A stretch of DNA of 64,000 bases. Source: Paracrocinitomix sp040880585. Lineage in GTDB: Bacteria > Bacteroidota > Bacteroidia > Flavobacteriales_D > Crocinitomicaceae. The notes below the pieces were generated by a model. That model searched no databases. It saw nothing but the letters and a program-made list of their open reading frames with translations, and had not been told where the DNA came from. Positions within the stretch are counted from its first letter, which is position 1. Every line of letters begins with the position of its first letter. The stretch is from positions 62,001 to 126,000 of the forward strand of contig JBBDID010000004.1 in the NCBI GenBank assembly GCA_040880585.1, given 5' to 3'. Position numbers and translations under genes: made by a program. Positions 8,192 to 17,730 of the stretch are shown here, one piece after another.

Positions 8192-10056
8192 AACATTTAT
8201 TATTTCTTCCGCTCTTTTTGATCCAAACACTGACTTTTGGTCAGGATCTTTCCCAAAAAATTTCTTCTGAAGCCACCCTGCTCATCACTTTTAATGGAGG
8301 AAAAATAATCGAAAGTGTTTCGCTTGAAGAGTTGGAAAACTCCCTTCTATTTGAAGAGGTCATTCACAACATTATTCGCGGAGAAATAAAAGATGTAAAG
8401 AAATTCAGTGATTTTGGAGTAGATTTTTCTCGTCACCTGTACCTTGTCAACGAGTTTCAAGATGATGTCAAAATGCACTACTTTACCTATCACATTAAAG
8501 ACCTGCAATCATTTGAAAGTTTGATGAAAAAAGAGAGTGGGTTGGGGGAATATGAAGAAAAAAGGAATATAAAATCCATTTCGTACTCTTCATACAGTAA
8601 ACTATATTGGAACAATGATTACGCTTTCTTTATTACGGGGGATTATATCGGTTCAGAATATTCCTACCCGGGTTACGAATCAAATGAAGAATCCTATTAC
8701 TATGAGCAAAAGGAAGAAACAACTATATCTGTAGAAATTGTAGAAGACGATTATGAAAACAAAAACACAGATGAAGCCGAGCGAAAAAGAAAAGAAGAAC
8801 GCAGAAAGAGAGAAGAAGAAGAGTACAGAAAAAGAGAAGAAGAAAAAGAACGAAAAAGAAGAGAAGAGCAAGAAAAAAGAGAAGCTATCGTAAATGAAGC
8901 TTTGTGGCAAAGGGCACAGATTTTTTTCTCGGATGAACTGAAAGAGAGTAAACGTTATTTTACTTCCAATTTTGATGCAAATGCCGATATCAGTCTTTGG
9001 TATGAAAACTCACCTGATCATTTCGGAAGACAGACTTACAGAAGATATAATTATCCAGGTTTTCTTTTTGGATACTTTTTTGGTTTTGGGCAGGTATTTA
9101 ATGGTTCGATCAGTTCCCACCTTTATCTGGAGAAAGAGCGCATCCGTTTAGAAAGTAGTATTGATTATCCAACTGTACTTGGAGAAGCTTATGAGCGAAT
9201 TTTCAGCAAAAAACTAGACAAGCAATGCAGCCGCCTAATTCGCGAAAACGATATAGGGTATATCAGTTTATCCGCCAGCACAAAAGATTTTTTGATAGAA
9301 TATCCCCAAATCGTTCAGCAGGTATTTTCTGATTATGACAGCACGTATCAAGAAGAATACGGCTGGTTGGCTGATCTTTTTACCCTGATTATTGATGAAG
9401 ATCGCATAGCAGAAGTAGTTACAGGTGATGTGGTGTTTGTATTGAATGACCTCACTGAAAAAGAAATAGAATATTACGGATATGATTATGATGAAAACTA
9501 TAATTCTGAACGCGTACTCAAAACCCGCACAGAAGTATTGCCTGATTTTTCTGTTTTTGTGGGATGTAAAGACCAGGATTTTGTGAAGCGTACTTTTGAT
9601 CTCGGGGTAAAAAAAGAATGGTTGCAAATAGTTAAAAACGGGTATTTATTAACTGATCGCAGAAAAGAATTCCCCTTTAAAATTTACTTCACCTACAGCA
9701 ACAATTTACTTATTTCTACCACTTCTGCTGACAGAATGGAAGCTTATTTTTCCGGAAAAGTTCAGGATGCTGTTTCTTCTGACAAGAAAAAATTAATGCG
9801 TTCCAATTCAGGCGCTATGTTTCTAAACTTTGATCGATTGGTTACTGCTTTACTTAAAACTGACTTAAGAAGCAGGGATCAAAAACTCTTCACTTCTATT
9901 CAAAATGAACTTACCACCGTTCAAGCCGGTATGAACTACAAAAATGGTAAAGTACTCATCTCTGCCTTTACCCCCGTTCCGTCTTCAACTGAAAATGGAG
10001 CAAAGTACATTTTGCAAATCATGGATAAGGTGATTGGGGTGGATAAAAAGGATTAA
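8188..10056 (+). CDS. Exported protein of unknown function with a charged single-helix segment
   Basis: A signal peptide (MKHLLFLPLFLIQTLTFGQ) precedes a 600-residue mature protein. Residues ~25-175 and ~240-620 look like two globular alpha/beta parts. The second contains repeated DUF3352/DUF4836-like features (YISLSASTKDFL, DVVFVLNDL, NNLLISTTSADRMEAYFSGK, GAMFLNFDRLV), which resemble lipid-binding-like exported proteins of Bacteroidota; this resemblance is tentative. Between them residues ~194-235 are almost only Glu, Lys and Arg in a four-residue rhythm, as in a stable single alpha-helix (ER/K helix). The start overlaps the stop of the preceding lipoprotein gene (ATGA), so the two are coupled. 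Confidence 0.75.
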   Translation: MKHLLFLPLFLIQTLTFGQDLSQKISSEATLLITFNGGKIIESVSLEELENSLLFEEVIHNIIRGEIKDVKKFSDFGVDFSRHLYLVNEFQDDVKMHYFTYHIKDLQSFESLMKKESGLGEYEEKRNIKSISYSSYSKLYWNNDYAFFITGDYIGSEYSYPGYESNEESYYYEQKEETTISVEIVEDDYENKNTDEAERKRKEERRKREEEEYRKREEEKERKRREEQEKREAIVNEALWQRAQIFFSDELKESKRYFTSNFDANADISLWYENSPDHFGRQTYRRYNYPGFLFGYFFGFGQVFNGSISSHLYLEKERIRLESSIDYPTVLGEAYERIFSKKLDKQCSRLIRENDIGYISLSASTKDFLIEYPQIVQQVFSDYDSTYQEEYGWLADLFTLIIDEDRIAEVVTGDVVFVLNDLTEKEIEYYGYDYDENYNSERVLKTRTEVLPDFSVFVGCKDQDFVKRTFDLGVKKEWLQIVKNGYLLTDRRKEFPFKIYFTYSNNLLISTTSADRMEAYFSGKVQDAVSSDKKKLMRSNSGAMFLNFDRLVTALLKTDLRSRDQKLFTSIQNELTTVQAGMNYKNGKVLISAFTPVPSSTENGAKYILQIMDKVIGVDKKD

Positions 10057-10082
10057 CCGCTTACTCAGCGAGGATTAGCAAT

Positions 10083-11012
10083 TTAGAAAGTAGACATAAT
10101 TATCAGCATCAACACACCGATCAATACTACCGGAACCAACTGAAGGATAATTCCCAGTATCATTAATGTTCTTCTCATATTTAGGTCTTTTTCTTGCTCT
10201 AACTTATGTTTTTCACTGAATTTGCGATATTTTCTAATTTTTACCAGCCCAATTATTCTTGCAATAAAGCCCAGCAAAAAACCAATTGCGCACACAACCC
10301 AAAAAATAGGAAAAGTGGTAACAATCAAAAGAAAAATCGCTATTAACATTACCCCAATCGATACCAATGCTGTCAAATGAGCTTTTCGGGCAGACTTTGC
10401 CAGTTTACTTTGTTCTGTCTTTAGGCGGGCAACACTTTCGGTATCTTCTTGTTGAACTACATGCTCCTTTTTTTCTGTTTTTTCTTGCTCCTCTATTAAT
10501 GGTTCTTCCCGAAGTTTCATCATTTTAACCGATTTTACGTTCTTTAAATAGAGGTACGAATCACCTGATCCTATTTCCATCTCTTCGGTCTCAATTTGTA
10601 AGTATTCGCGGGGTAAATCAGTAGACGCAATCGGCACTGCTTTTCCAATCACCGCCTCATAAAAACTATCATATACCGGATTTTTAATTTCAAAATACTT
10701 TCCTCCTTTTTTTACTATAATTGAACGTCCGGACGAAATTGCTTGTTGGATCAGTTCAATCTCAGTTTGATCAAGTGTAGTATAGTGTTTGGCATTTTTT
10801 ATGGGTATCGTATCAATTTCGGTGTGAACATCCGGCAAATCATAAAATGTCGCAGTAAGGTTCTTTGTCGCAAACTCTTCATTACTTTCTTTCACCGGCT
10901 TTACTTTTTTCAAAGCGGTAAATTTTTGTCGATTAAAGTTCTCAAAACCTGTTTTACAAGATGTGAATCCCAATAACGTAATCCCTAAAAATAAATAAAT
11001 GGCCGTTTTCAT
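10083..11012 (-). CDS. Lipoprotein with C-terminal membrane segments, unknown function
   Basis: A lipoprotein-type signal peptide (LLGFTSC, Cys about residue 19) precedes a soluble part of about 180 residues that contains DQTEIELIQQAISSGRSIIVKKGGKYFEIKNPVYD. A Lys/Glu-rich stretch follows, and then three hydrophobic segments between residues ~215 and 309. In Bacteroidota such genes often encode small envelope proteins with a DUF4190-like tail; I cannot assign this one. A TAGCTTTG -7-like element lies at 11038-11045, 26 bp before the ATG, which supports a transcript of its own. It is convergent with the 8188 gene. Confidence 0.7.
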   Translation of the reverse strand: MKTAIYLFLGITLLGFTSCKTGFENFNRQKFTALKKVKPVKESNEEFATKNLTATFYDLPDVHTEIDTIPIKNAKHYTTLDQTEIELIQQAISSGRSIIVKKGGKYFEIKNPVYDSFYEAVIGKAVPIASTDLPREYLQIETEEMEIGSGDSYLYLKNVKSVKMMKLREEPLIEEQEKTEKKEHVVQQEDTESVARLKTEQSKLAKSARKAHLTALVSIGVMLIAIFLLIVTTFPIFWVVCAIGFLLGFIARIIGLVKIRKYRKFSEKHKLEQEKDLNMRRTLMILGIILQLVPVVLIGVLMLIIMSTF

Positions 11013-11119
11013 AGCTTCTGTGTATTAATGTACACCACAAAGCTACGTCAGTAACGCTGCTTTAAGTAATTGAAAAATGCAAGTTCGGATTGGTTTTTGC
11101 GATTTTCGCAATCACCACA

Positions 11120-12472
11120 CTAAATTACTCCTCTCGCTTTTAGTTCCAGGTATTTATTGATAGAGTCAATCGTTAAGTTCTCAGGGGTAGTAAGCACTGA
11201 CTGTATTCCGCTTTTTCGCAACTCCAGTGCAATTTTCTTTTTATCCATGGTATATTTTTCAGCAAATGTTTTCAGATAGATATCCTGAACATGCCTGGGC
11301 TCCATTTTAGATGCCTTTTCAACTTCTGTATTCTCAAAAAATATAACCACTAAAACGTGCAGTTGGTTGATTCGTCGTAATAAAGGAAGTATTCTTTTTA
11401 AGGCATAATCCGACTCAATATTGGTATACAACATGATCAAAGACCGTCCCTTAATGTGATTGCGTATACCGTGATACAACATCTCAAAATTTGCTTCTAA
11501 AAATCGGGTTTGTTGACGATAGAGAATTTCCATAATCTTACTCAGCTGATTTTTTGAACGCGCTGCTGACAATTTGGCTCCCAATTTATCAGAAAACGTC
11601 ATCAATCCGGCTTTATCTCCTTTTCGAATACACACATTTGAGAAAGCCAGCGTTGAGTTGATGGCATAATCTAACAAAGTCAATTCGTTGAATGGCATTC
11701 GCATACTTCTGCTCTTGTCTATAATGGCATAAACTTGTTGTTCCCTTTCATCCTGATACTGGTTGACCATCAACTCATTTTTTCTGGAGGTCGCTTTCCA
11801 GTTCACCGTGCGGATATCATCCCCCTGCACATAGTTTTTAATTTGTTCAAATTCGTTATTGTGACCCAATCTTCTGATCTTTTTTATCCCGCTGGCTGCC
11901 GTTTGAGCAAATACTTTCAGTTCGTATCTTTTCATTTGAATGATGGAGGGATAAGCCGGCACAACCGCTTCACTTTTTACAATTACTTTTCGCTGAATGA
12001 GATGCGTCAGAGTGGAACAATAAATGTAAATGTCAAAAAACTTAAACTCTCCCCGCTCACTAGGGTGAATCAAATAATTAAACGTTTTCTTTTCTCCTGC
12101 ACCTAAGCTCTTTTTAAAAAATTTATCCCGCAATTGTAACTGTTTAGGCGGATTGTCATAGACAACAGCTCTAACCGGAAAATTGTAGCGATTTTTCACT
12201 ACAATAGCTACCCGGTTATCATCCCCTACCGACAAAGGATTCATCACAGATCTTGTCCCAATAATCGCTTGCTTTTTACTGTTCAGGATGATGAATTCCA
12301 ACAGACACAAGGCAAGGAACAAACCCAGAGCAGCTTGCCCCACCAAAAACATAGCCGGATAAGCAAATCCAAAGACAAAAATAACAGCGATCAGTAGAAG
12401 ACCAATGAAAAATTCATACGACAGATAAAGGCATCTGAAAAATAGATTAATTATGGATTTAAGTATGCGCAT
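11120..12472 (-). CDS. DUF58 domain protein of the MoxR operon
   Basis: This is the membrane-anchored DUF58 partner usually encoded beside a MoxR AAA+ ATPase. Two hydrophobic segments lie at residues ~10-65. The DUF58 core follows: GDDIRTVNWKATSRKNELMV and then the von Willebrand A-like start YAIIDKSRSMRM (a DxSxS MIDAS-like motif). The C-terminal half has the VWA-type alternating strands (GLMTFSDKLG, RSLIMLYTNIES, LHVLVVIFFEN). In this gene family MoxR is thought to act as a chaperone that activates the VWA-domain partner; that is established for related systems and inferred here. It is the last gene of the operon and begins 4 bp after the MoxR stop. Confidence 0.9.
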   Translation of the reverse strand: MRILKSIINLFFRCLYLSYEFFIGLLLIAVIFVFGFAYPAMFLVGQAALGLFLALCLLEFIILNSKKQAIIGTRSVMNPLSVGDDNRVAIVVKNRYNFPVRAVVYDNPPKQLQLRDKFFKKSLGAGEKKTFNYLIHPSERGEFKFFDIYIYCSTLTHLIQRKVIVKSEAVVPAYPSIIQMKRYELKVFAQTAASGIKKIRRLGHNNEFEQIKNYVQGDDIRTVNWKATSRKNELMVNQYQDEREQQVYAIIDKSRSMRMPFNELTLLDYAINSTLAFSNVCIRKGDKAGLMTFSDKLGAKLSAARSKNQLSKIMEILYRQQTRFLEANFEMLYHGIRNHIKGRSLIMLYTNIESDYALKRILPLLRRINQLHVLVVIFFENTEVEKASKMEPRHVQDIYLKTFAEKYTMDKKKIALELRKSGIQSVLTTPENLTIDSINKYLELKARGVI

Positions 12473-12476
12473 CAGC

Positions 12477-13568
12477 TTATCTCGGAACTTCTACTTCTGA
12501 AACAATCTCCTGAATGATCTCTTCTATTGTAATCCCTTCCATTTCTGCTTCAGGTGTCATAATTAGCCGGTGATTGAGTACATGGGGTGCTACAAACTGC
12601 ACGTCATCCGGAATCACAAAGTCGCGTCCCCGGATAGCGGCAAAAGCCTTTGAAGATTTTAACATAGAAAGTGAAGCACGCGGAGATCCTCCCAGATACA
12701 ATTTTGCATGATTTCTGGTTTTATCCGTAATCTCAGCAATGTATTTCAACAACTGATTTTCTATCCTCACTTCTGCAATGATCTTTTGAATTTCCCGAAG
12801 ATCATCCGGAGTAAAGATGCCGTTTATTTCATTCAAATCAGGTTGTTTAATGTGGTTTTTGTATCGATCTAAAATCGCTTGTTCTTCCGCTAAAGAAGGA
12901 TAATTCATTTTGATTTTGAACAAAAAACGATCTAATTGTGCTTCAGGGAGATTATAAGTTCCTTCTTGCTCTACCGGATTTTGCGTAGCCAATACCAAAA
13001 ACGGAAACTTCATTTGATACACTTCACTGTCGTATGAAATCTGGTGTTCTTCCATTACCTCAAATAAAGCGGCCTGTGTTTTTGCCGGCGCACGATTAAT
13101 TTCATCAATCAGCACAATATTGGAAAAAACCGGTCCTTTTTTAAAGGAAAATTCTGAATCTTTCAAGTTATACACAGAAGTACCAATTACATCTGAAGGC
13201 ATCAGATCCGGAGTAAATTGGATTCTTGAAAAATCCACCGATAATGTTTTAGAAAGCACTTTGGCAGTTAAAGTTTTTGCCACACCCGGAACGCCTTCTA
13301 AAAGAACATGTCCGCTTGAAAAAATGCTGATGAGAAGCAAATCCACCATATCGTGTTGCCCAATTACATATTTCGCAATTTCTTCTCTTGTTTTTACTAC
13401 TTTTTCATTGATAAATCCCAAGTTGAGTCCTGAAGAAAACATCTGAGTGGCTTCTTGTGTATAAGCCGGTGAAGCAGTTTGTGACGACTGTTCTTCAGCG
13501 GCTGCATTTTCTTCCTGCGGATTTTCATTTTTTTCCTCTTCAGGGTTGGTTTTGTTTTGTTCTTCCAT
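12477..13568 (-). CDS. MoxR-family AAA+ ATPase
   Basis: This is an ATP-driven chaperone-like AAA+ ATPase. A Glu/Asn/Gln-rich disordered N-terminus covers residues 1-45. The ATPase core shows Walker A GVPGVAKT at residues 92-99, Walker B IVLIDE ending at D156-E157, sensor-like LVLATQNPVEQEGTY, and the lid with YLGGSPRASLSML. These are MoxR subfamily signatures. The start ATG overlaps the DUF4350 stop by one base (TAATG), and DUF58 follows 4 bp downstream. The upstream DUF4129/DUF4350/SpoIIM membrane proteins are the probable clients or platform of this ATPase. Length (363 residues) is typical. Confidence 0.95.
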   Translation of the reverse strand: MEEQNKTNPEEEKNENPQEENAAAEEQSSQTASPAYTQEATQMFSSGLNLGFINEKVVKTREEIAKYVIGQHDMVDLLLISIFSSGHVLLEGVPGVAKTLTAKVLSKTLSVDFSRIQFTPDLMPSDVIGTSVYNLKDSEFSFKKGPVFSNIVLIDEINRAPAKTQAALFEVMEEHQISYDSEVYQMKFPFLVLATQNPVEQEGTYNLPEAQLDRFLFKIKMNYPSLAEEQAILDRYKNHIKQPDLNEINGIFTPDDLREIQKIIAEVRIENQLLKYIAEITDKTRNHAKLYLGGSPRASLSMLKSSKAFAAIRGRDFVIPDDVQFVAPHVLNHRLIMTPEAEMEGITIEEIIQEIVSEVEVPR

Positions 13569-14839
13569 TAGCTACAATTTTTATAAAAGTATTCTATTTT
13601 TTGGTGAAGGTGGATCAATTGATCATCAGATACTTCAACCGCACCTTCCAATCGGTCAAAATTTTCAAAAATGTCTTGAATTTTTTCTTTGTCAATTTGT
13701 GCCTTGACAGCTACTTTCTCAATGTACTTATTATCGGCCTTTTTGGTTTGAATATAATACCGTTCAGCGATAAAATTGAAAAATGTTTTTTTCTTGAGTT
13801 GGATTAACTTGCTGTGTGATCCTTGCTGCATGTACAAAGAAGAAAGTGTGTTCACGTACTCCAGTGAGGTATTCTCTTTAAGTTCAGCGGCAGGAATTAT
13901 TTTTTGTCGGCGTTTGCCTTTGAATAAGGCATAGAGTATCGCTCCGGAAAGCAAGATGAAAAAAGCCCAGATCAGTGGTGGATTGGCCATGATAAACTCA
14001 AGCATACTGCGTCTTTCTTCGCCACCGCCTTCTTGATCGCCCTGACTACTTGAGTAATGGTAGTTCAAATTATAACGATCCCACTGCACTCTTCCGGGAG
14101 GCAAGTGTTCCAGCACCCGTTCAGCATAAATAAAACCGTTCCGCCTTAACATGGCTACATTCGTAAAACAATAAGGGTTGGAATGAAGATAAATAAATCC
14201 TTTTCCGTGCTTGATTTTCACATAATTCCATTGATCTTTGGTGTTACTTCCTAAGAAAATTGGTTCTTCGTAATACGTGCGGTTAAAATTTGCTTCTTGA
14301 AAAAATTGCCAGCTACGCTCCTCAAGGTGATTATTGTAGATATAGTTAAACTCATAACGTCCCGATTTCAAATCCGGATGAGTGAATTTAAAAAACTGGG
14401 AAGAATCCCGAACGATCTCGTAAATGTCATATTCTTCATAAAACAATTCATTTTTTATGTGTTTCGGTAGATTACGTGTGGAGATAAAAGCCGTGTTTCC
14501 TGCTTCCACAAACTCCATCAGATACTCTGCTGAAGAATCCGGTAAATGGTTGGTTCCTCCAACAAAAAAATAAATGTCGTTGATGTTAGGGTCATCTTCC
14601 AATGATTCTTTAAGATCTACCCTCAATTGGATGAAGTTGCCAAATAAGCCGGCCGTATCCAACAACTCTTTCATCACATAAGTTCCGTATGGACCTTTGT
14701 CTGAGGGATCATACGTTTCAGACCAATTGTCTGAAATAAAAGTATCCTCCTCTTGTCTTTTTCCGCCAAAAAAGTAAAGCAGTACAACAAAGAGGATAAT
14801 GACCCCCGCTATTATCGATATTTTAGCTGCCTTACTCAA
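13568..14839 (-). CDS. DUF4350 domain membrane protein
   Basis: This is a conserved member of Bacteroidota MoxR operons. A transmembrane helix lies at residues ~8-25. It is followed by the DUF4350 domain (KGPYGTYVMKELLD, NDIYFFVGGTNHLPDSSAEYLMEFVEAGNTAFIS), which resembles a GATase-like/Rossmann-type fold with a periplasmic face. A second helix at ~285-305 (PLIWAFFILLSGAILYALF) and a cytosolic helical tail follow. The initiation codon appears to be TTG at 14839, one base after the DUF4129 stop, since no ATG precedes the first helix. Function is unknown; membership of the operon suggests an envelope or stress role. Confidence 0.88.
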   Translation of the reverse strand: MSKAAKISIIAGVIILFVVLLYFFGGKRQEEDTFISDNWSETYDPSDKGPYGTYVMKELLDTAGLFGNFIQLRVDLKESLEDDPNINDIYFFVGGTNHLPDSSAEYLMEFVEAGNTAFISTRNLPKHIKNELFYEEYDIYEIVRDSSQFFKFTHPDLKSGRYEFNYIYNNHLEERSWQFFQEANFNRTYYEEPIFLGSNTKDQWNYVKIKHGKGFIYLHSNPYCFTNVAMLRRNGFIYAERVLEHLPPGRVQWDRYNLNYHYSSSQGDQEGGGEERRSMLEFIMANPPLIWAFFILLSGAILYALFKGKRRQKIIPAAELKENTSLEYVNTLSSLYMQQGSHSKLIQLKKKTFFNFIAERYYIQTKKADNKYIEKVAVKAQIDKEKIQDIFENFDRLEGAVEVSDDQLIHLHQKIEYFYKNCS

Positions 14840-14840
14840 A

Positions 14841-15638
14841 TTACTTTACTCCAAGTTTATTCAATAAGTTTGTGAAGCTCGGTTTTACTTGATTGAATTT
14901 CTGCTGATCCAGCTCACGCTTTCCATACCAAATCACTTCAAAATAACTGACTGATCGATTGAAATCATCAAACTCTGCTTTGCCACTCATCTCTCGTAAA
15001 TACTGGAAATTTGTTTTTTCTTTTTCCCAGCGTATCCATTTTTTCTCCGCTAAATCCCGGATAATAAAAATAAAGTAAATGCGTATCGCCCCTCGATAAT
15101 CGCCCCTGCTTATTGCTTCCTGAAGCATCCGTTCTAATTCGGTAAGCGGAATCTCAGTAGGGTTCACATCTTCCATATCAATTTCTACTCCCTCTACTTT
15201 TTTTCCTTTTTTAGGGGCATTGATAAAAAGATAAAAGAGCAACACTACCAAAGCTGCGATAAAAACAAAGAGCAGAATATATCCAATTATTCCTAATCCT
15301 CCCAGGCCAGGTGAAGACATGGAGGGAGGCCTTATTCTACTACTTCTCGGGCTGGAGGTTGACCTCGGTTCTGAAGCACCTGAACCCGTTCCTCCCGTTC
15401 CGTTTCCTCCTCCACCTCCTTTATTTTTCTTTGCCTTTTCATACGCTTCGTTTGATTCATACGTCCACTGCCTCCCGGCACTATTTTCTCTTTCGTGTCC
15501 CTCATACCGAATCCCTTCTCTGATCTCCTTCCACTTATTTTCATCCAGTTCATGATCATACAGTTGGTGATCTTCACCCTGTGAGAAAACCGGTAAAGCA
15601 AAACACACCATCAATATGGTAAGTCCCCTTTTAATCAT
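14841..15638 (-). CDS. DUF4129 domain membrane protein
   Basis: I place the start at 15638 (MIKRGLTILMVCFALPVFSQ), because this gives a proper signal peptide. The longer frame upstream only adds residues that overlap the SpoIIM gene. After the signal peptide come a charged region, a Gly/Ser/Pro-rich linker, a transmembrane helix (GIIGYILLFVFIAALVVLLFYL) and a cytosolic DUF4129 helical domain (LERMLQEAISRGDYRGAIRIYF, IRDLAEKKWIRWEKEKTN). The start overlaps the end of the SpoIIM gene by eight bases (ATGATTAA) and the next gene starts one base after its stop, so the genes are tightly coupled. Exact function is not known. Confidence 0.86.
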   Translation of the reverse strand: MIKRGLTILMVCFALPVFSQGEDHQLYDHELDENKWKEIREGIRYEGHERENSAGRQWTYESNEAYEKAKKNKGGGGGNGTGGTGSGASEPRSTSSPRSSRIRPPSMSSPGLGGLGIIGYILLFVFIAALVVLLFYLFINAPKKGKKVEGVEIDMEDVNPTEIPLTELERMLQEAISRGDYRGAIRIYFIFIIRDLAEKKWIRWEKEKTNFQYLREMSGKAEFDDFNRSVSYFEVIWYGKRELDQQKFNQVKPSFTNLLNKLGVK

Positions 15639-17520
15639 AATCCAGATCGGTTTCAAACCGTTTGTTGCGTTTACCAAATTTTTCCAATCGATTATACAAG
15701 CCCTTTGCGGTTTTAATTTCATTGGAAGAGTGATAAGAAAAAGCAAATGAGAGGGCATATACGCCAAACATGACAAACATAAAAATCACATAAATAAGGG
15801 CATTTATAAACGAAATGACTACAGCATATCGGTCAACAACTGTGATGGTGATGTTCTTAATAATATCATTGAGCAGAGAAATAATGTCAAAATCAGCAAA
15901 GCCCGGAATCGGATTTTCCAGTGCAAATTTGAAAATGAAAAAGATCAATACAAAAATGGCAAAAGACCCCAAAGAATCTCCATAGGCTCCACGGCCTAAT
16001 GAAAAAGAGTGTATGCTTGCCGTAAAAAAATCTTTCTTTTCATGAACAATTATCGCCGGAATCATTCCGATAAAAGGGGAGACAAATATGAGCAGGAACA
16101 AAAGAACAGTGGGAGAGAATGCGAGGATGGAATATATCATCACTGAAAAGCAAAGCATCCAAATAAAATGCCTTCTGAGAAACTTAGCATATCCTTGAAA
16201 GATATTCTCTTCCTCATCTGAGGATTGGGCGATATAGTAAACCCCACAAAATAGCAGGGCTAATATAAGTGACCAACCTCCCAGTTTATACCAACTAAAG
16301 TAACTTCCTCCGCCAAATAAAGCCCTGACGGTATCAAACATGGAGAGGTAATAATCAAAACGTGCGTATTCCATTGAATAAATAATGCACAGCAAAACAA
16401 GAGACAATGGAAAAATAATCGCAAAGAACAGGGAAAAAATATGTTGAAAGCGTTTTACAAACAAATAAAACGTATCCGTAAACACCTCACTCACTTTTCT
16501 TATTTTATTCCATTCAATTGTCCTATCAGGAATAGGGCGTGGTATTTCTTTCACAGCAATTTTTTCGGGATATTTTTTGGCAACCAATATGGGATATATC
16601 ACATAATACAAGAGAATAATACCAAATGAGAAAAGAATAATACCCCATTTTACAAGATCAGGCATACTAAGGTAATGCCGGGTAATAAAGCTTTCAAGTG
16701 CACCGGCGATAATAAAAAACGGAATCAATGACAACAAAATTGTCAAACCGCGTTTTGCAGAAAAAATCAGAGATTGCATTCTACTGTATGAACGAGGAAA
16801 CAACAAGCCGTTGCCCAGTGTTATTCCGGCAGCACCGGCGATTATGATAGCAGATATTTCAAAGGCTCCGTGAATCCATATCGCAAGAAAAGAAGTAAGT
16901 AATAAACCTTTCGCTTTGAACCACCACTGAAAGCTCCCGAGCATAATTCCATTATACAACAGCAAAATATAAGTGCCAATTGTACCAAAAATACCCAATG
17001 AGAAAGCATAAAAAGAAACCTTAATATTATTCAAGGTAATTCTGAAAAACATACTGGTTTCACTCGATTCCCCGTAGATTCCCATGGGGTTTCCGTTAGC
17101 AATCCGTTGTTCAGTACTACTAACATACCCATCCCCTAAAATCAAACGCACAAAATCATGGTCATACTGTTGAGAAACTGCGCCAATAACAGCGGCTAAA
17201 ACAAAAAATAAAAAAGAAGCTAACAAATTATACCTCGCCCGGTACATTTCCAATGGCACTGTTTCCTGCCAGAATTTCCATATATTTCCAAGAGGTTGTT
17301 TTCTTTGTTTATATAAACTAGTAAAAACTCCTTGTGCCAGTTGATTCAAATAAACTTTAACCGATCTTCTGGGATAAAATGTTCTGGCATAAGACAGGTC
17401 CTCTGTGATTTCTGTAAAAAGTTCCGCTACCTCGTCCGGATCATTGTTTTTTTGACCGGAAAGCTTTTCAAAACGAGCCCACTTTTTTTTATTTTGCTTT
17501 ATGAAGGATGTTTCTTTCAT
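15631..17520 (-). CDS. SpoIIM-family membrane protein with long C-terminal membrane extension
   Basis: The first ~330 residues are the stage II sporulation protein M (SpoIIM/DUF95) domain, with multiple membrane helices and the family segments FRITLNNIKVSFYAFSLGIFGTIGT, YNGIMLGSFQWW and WIHGAFEISAIIIAGAAGITLGN. In Bacillus SpoIIM helps septal peptidoglycan breakdown, but this bacterium is not expected to sporulate, and in Bacteroidota the protein heads a MoxR operon. The remaining ~300 residues contain roughly six more hydrophobic helices and are not part of normal SpoIIM. They may be a fused second membrane protein. Normally an RDD membrane protein is also present in this cluster; none is seen here. 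First gene of the operon. Confidence 0.88.
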   Translation of the reverse strand: MKETSFIKQNKKKWARFEKLSGQKNNDPDEVAELFTEITEDLSYARTFYPRRSVKVYLNQLAQGVFTSLYKQRKQPLGNIWKFWQETVPLEMYRARYNLLASFLFFVLAAVIGAVSQQYDHDFVRLILGDGYVSSTEQRIANGNPMGIYGESSETSMFFRITLNNIKVSFYAFSLGIFGTIGTYILLLYNGIMLGSFQWWFKAKGLLLTSFLAIWIHGAFEISAIIIAGAAGITLGNGLLFPRSYSRMQSLIFSAKRGLTILLSLIPFFIIAGALESFITRHYLSMPDLVKWGIILFSFGIILLYYVIYPILVAKKYPEKIAVKEIPRPIPDRTIEWNKIRKVSEVFTDTFYLFVKRFQHIFSLFFAIIFPLSLVLLCIIYSMEYARFDYYLSMFDTVRALFGGGSYFSWYKLGGWSLILALLFCGVYYIAQSSDEEENIFQGYAKFLRRHFIWMLCFSVMIYSILAFSPTVLLFLLIFVSPFIGMIPAIIVHEKKDFFTASIHSFSLGRGAYGDSLGSFAIFVLIFFIFKFALENPIPGFADFDIISLLNDIIKNITITVVDRYAVVISFINALIYVIFMFVMFGVYALSFAFSYHSSNEIKTAKGLYNRLEKFGKRNKRFETDLDYD

Positions 17521-17676
17521 TTCGAGAGGGCTAAAAATACTATTTTTTTGTGTCCTTGCTGAAAATCAAGATTTAAAAATTGATGGTTGCGGGGCTCAAA
17601 ACCTTCACTTTTTCCTATTTTCTTCGACTAAAGCTGTTAATTTGTAGATAAACTTTATGCAGCGATCGTTTTTTTA

Positions 17677-17707
17677 TTGACATCCTGATCAATTTGGCTT
17701 AACTTTG
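17677..17707 (+). promoter_or_regulatory. Bacteroidota-type promoter before the 17731 gene
   Basis: TTG at 17677-17679, a 20-nt spacer, then TAACTTTG at 17700-17707 match the TTG-N17..23-TAnnTTTG consensus. The predicted transcript would start near 17713, leaving a leader of about 18 nt. Confidence 0.65.
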
Positions 17708-17730
17708 CGTTTTATATGATTCTATAAAAC

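Noticed and set aside
8680..8910. Phe/Ser-rich minus-strand frame opposite the ER/K segment
   Set aside because: Arises from the complementary strand of the GAA/AAA-rich coding sequence.
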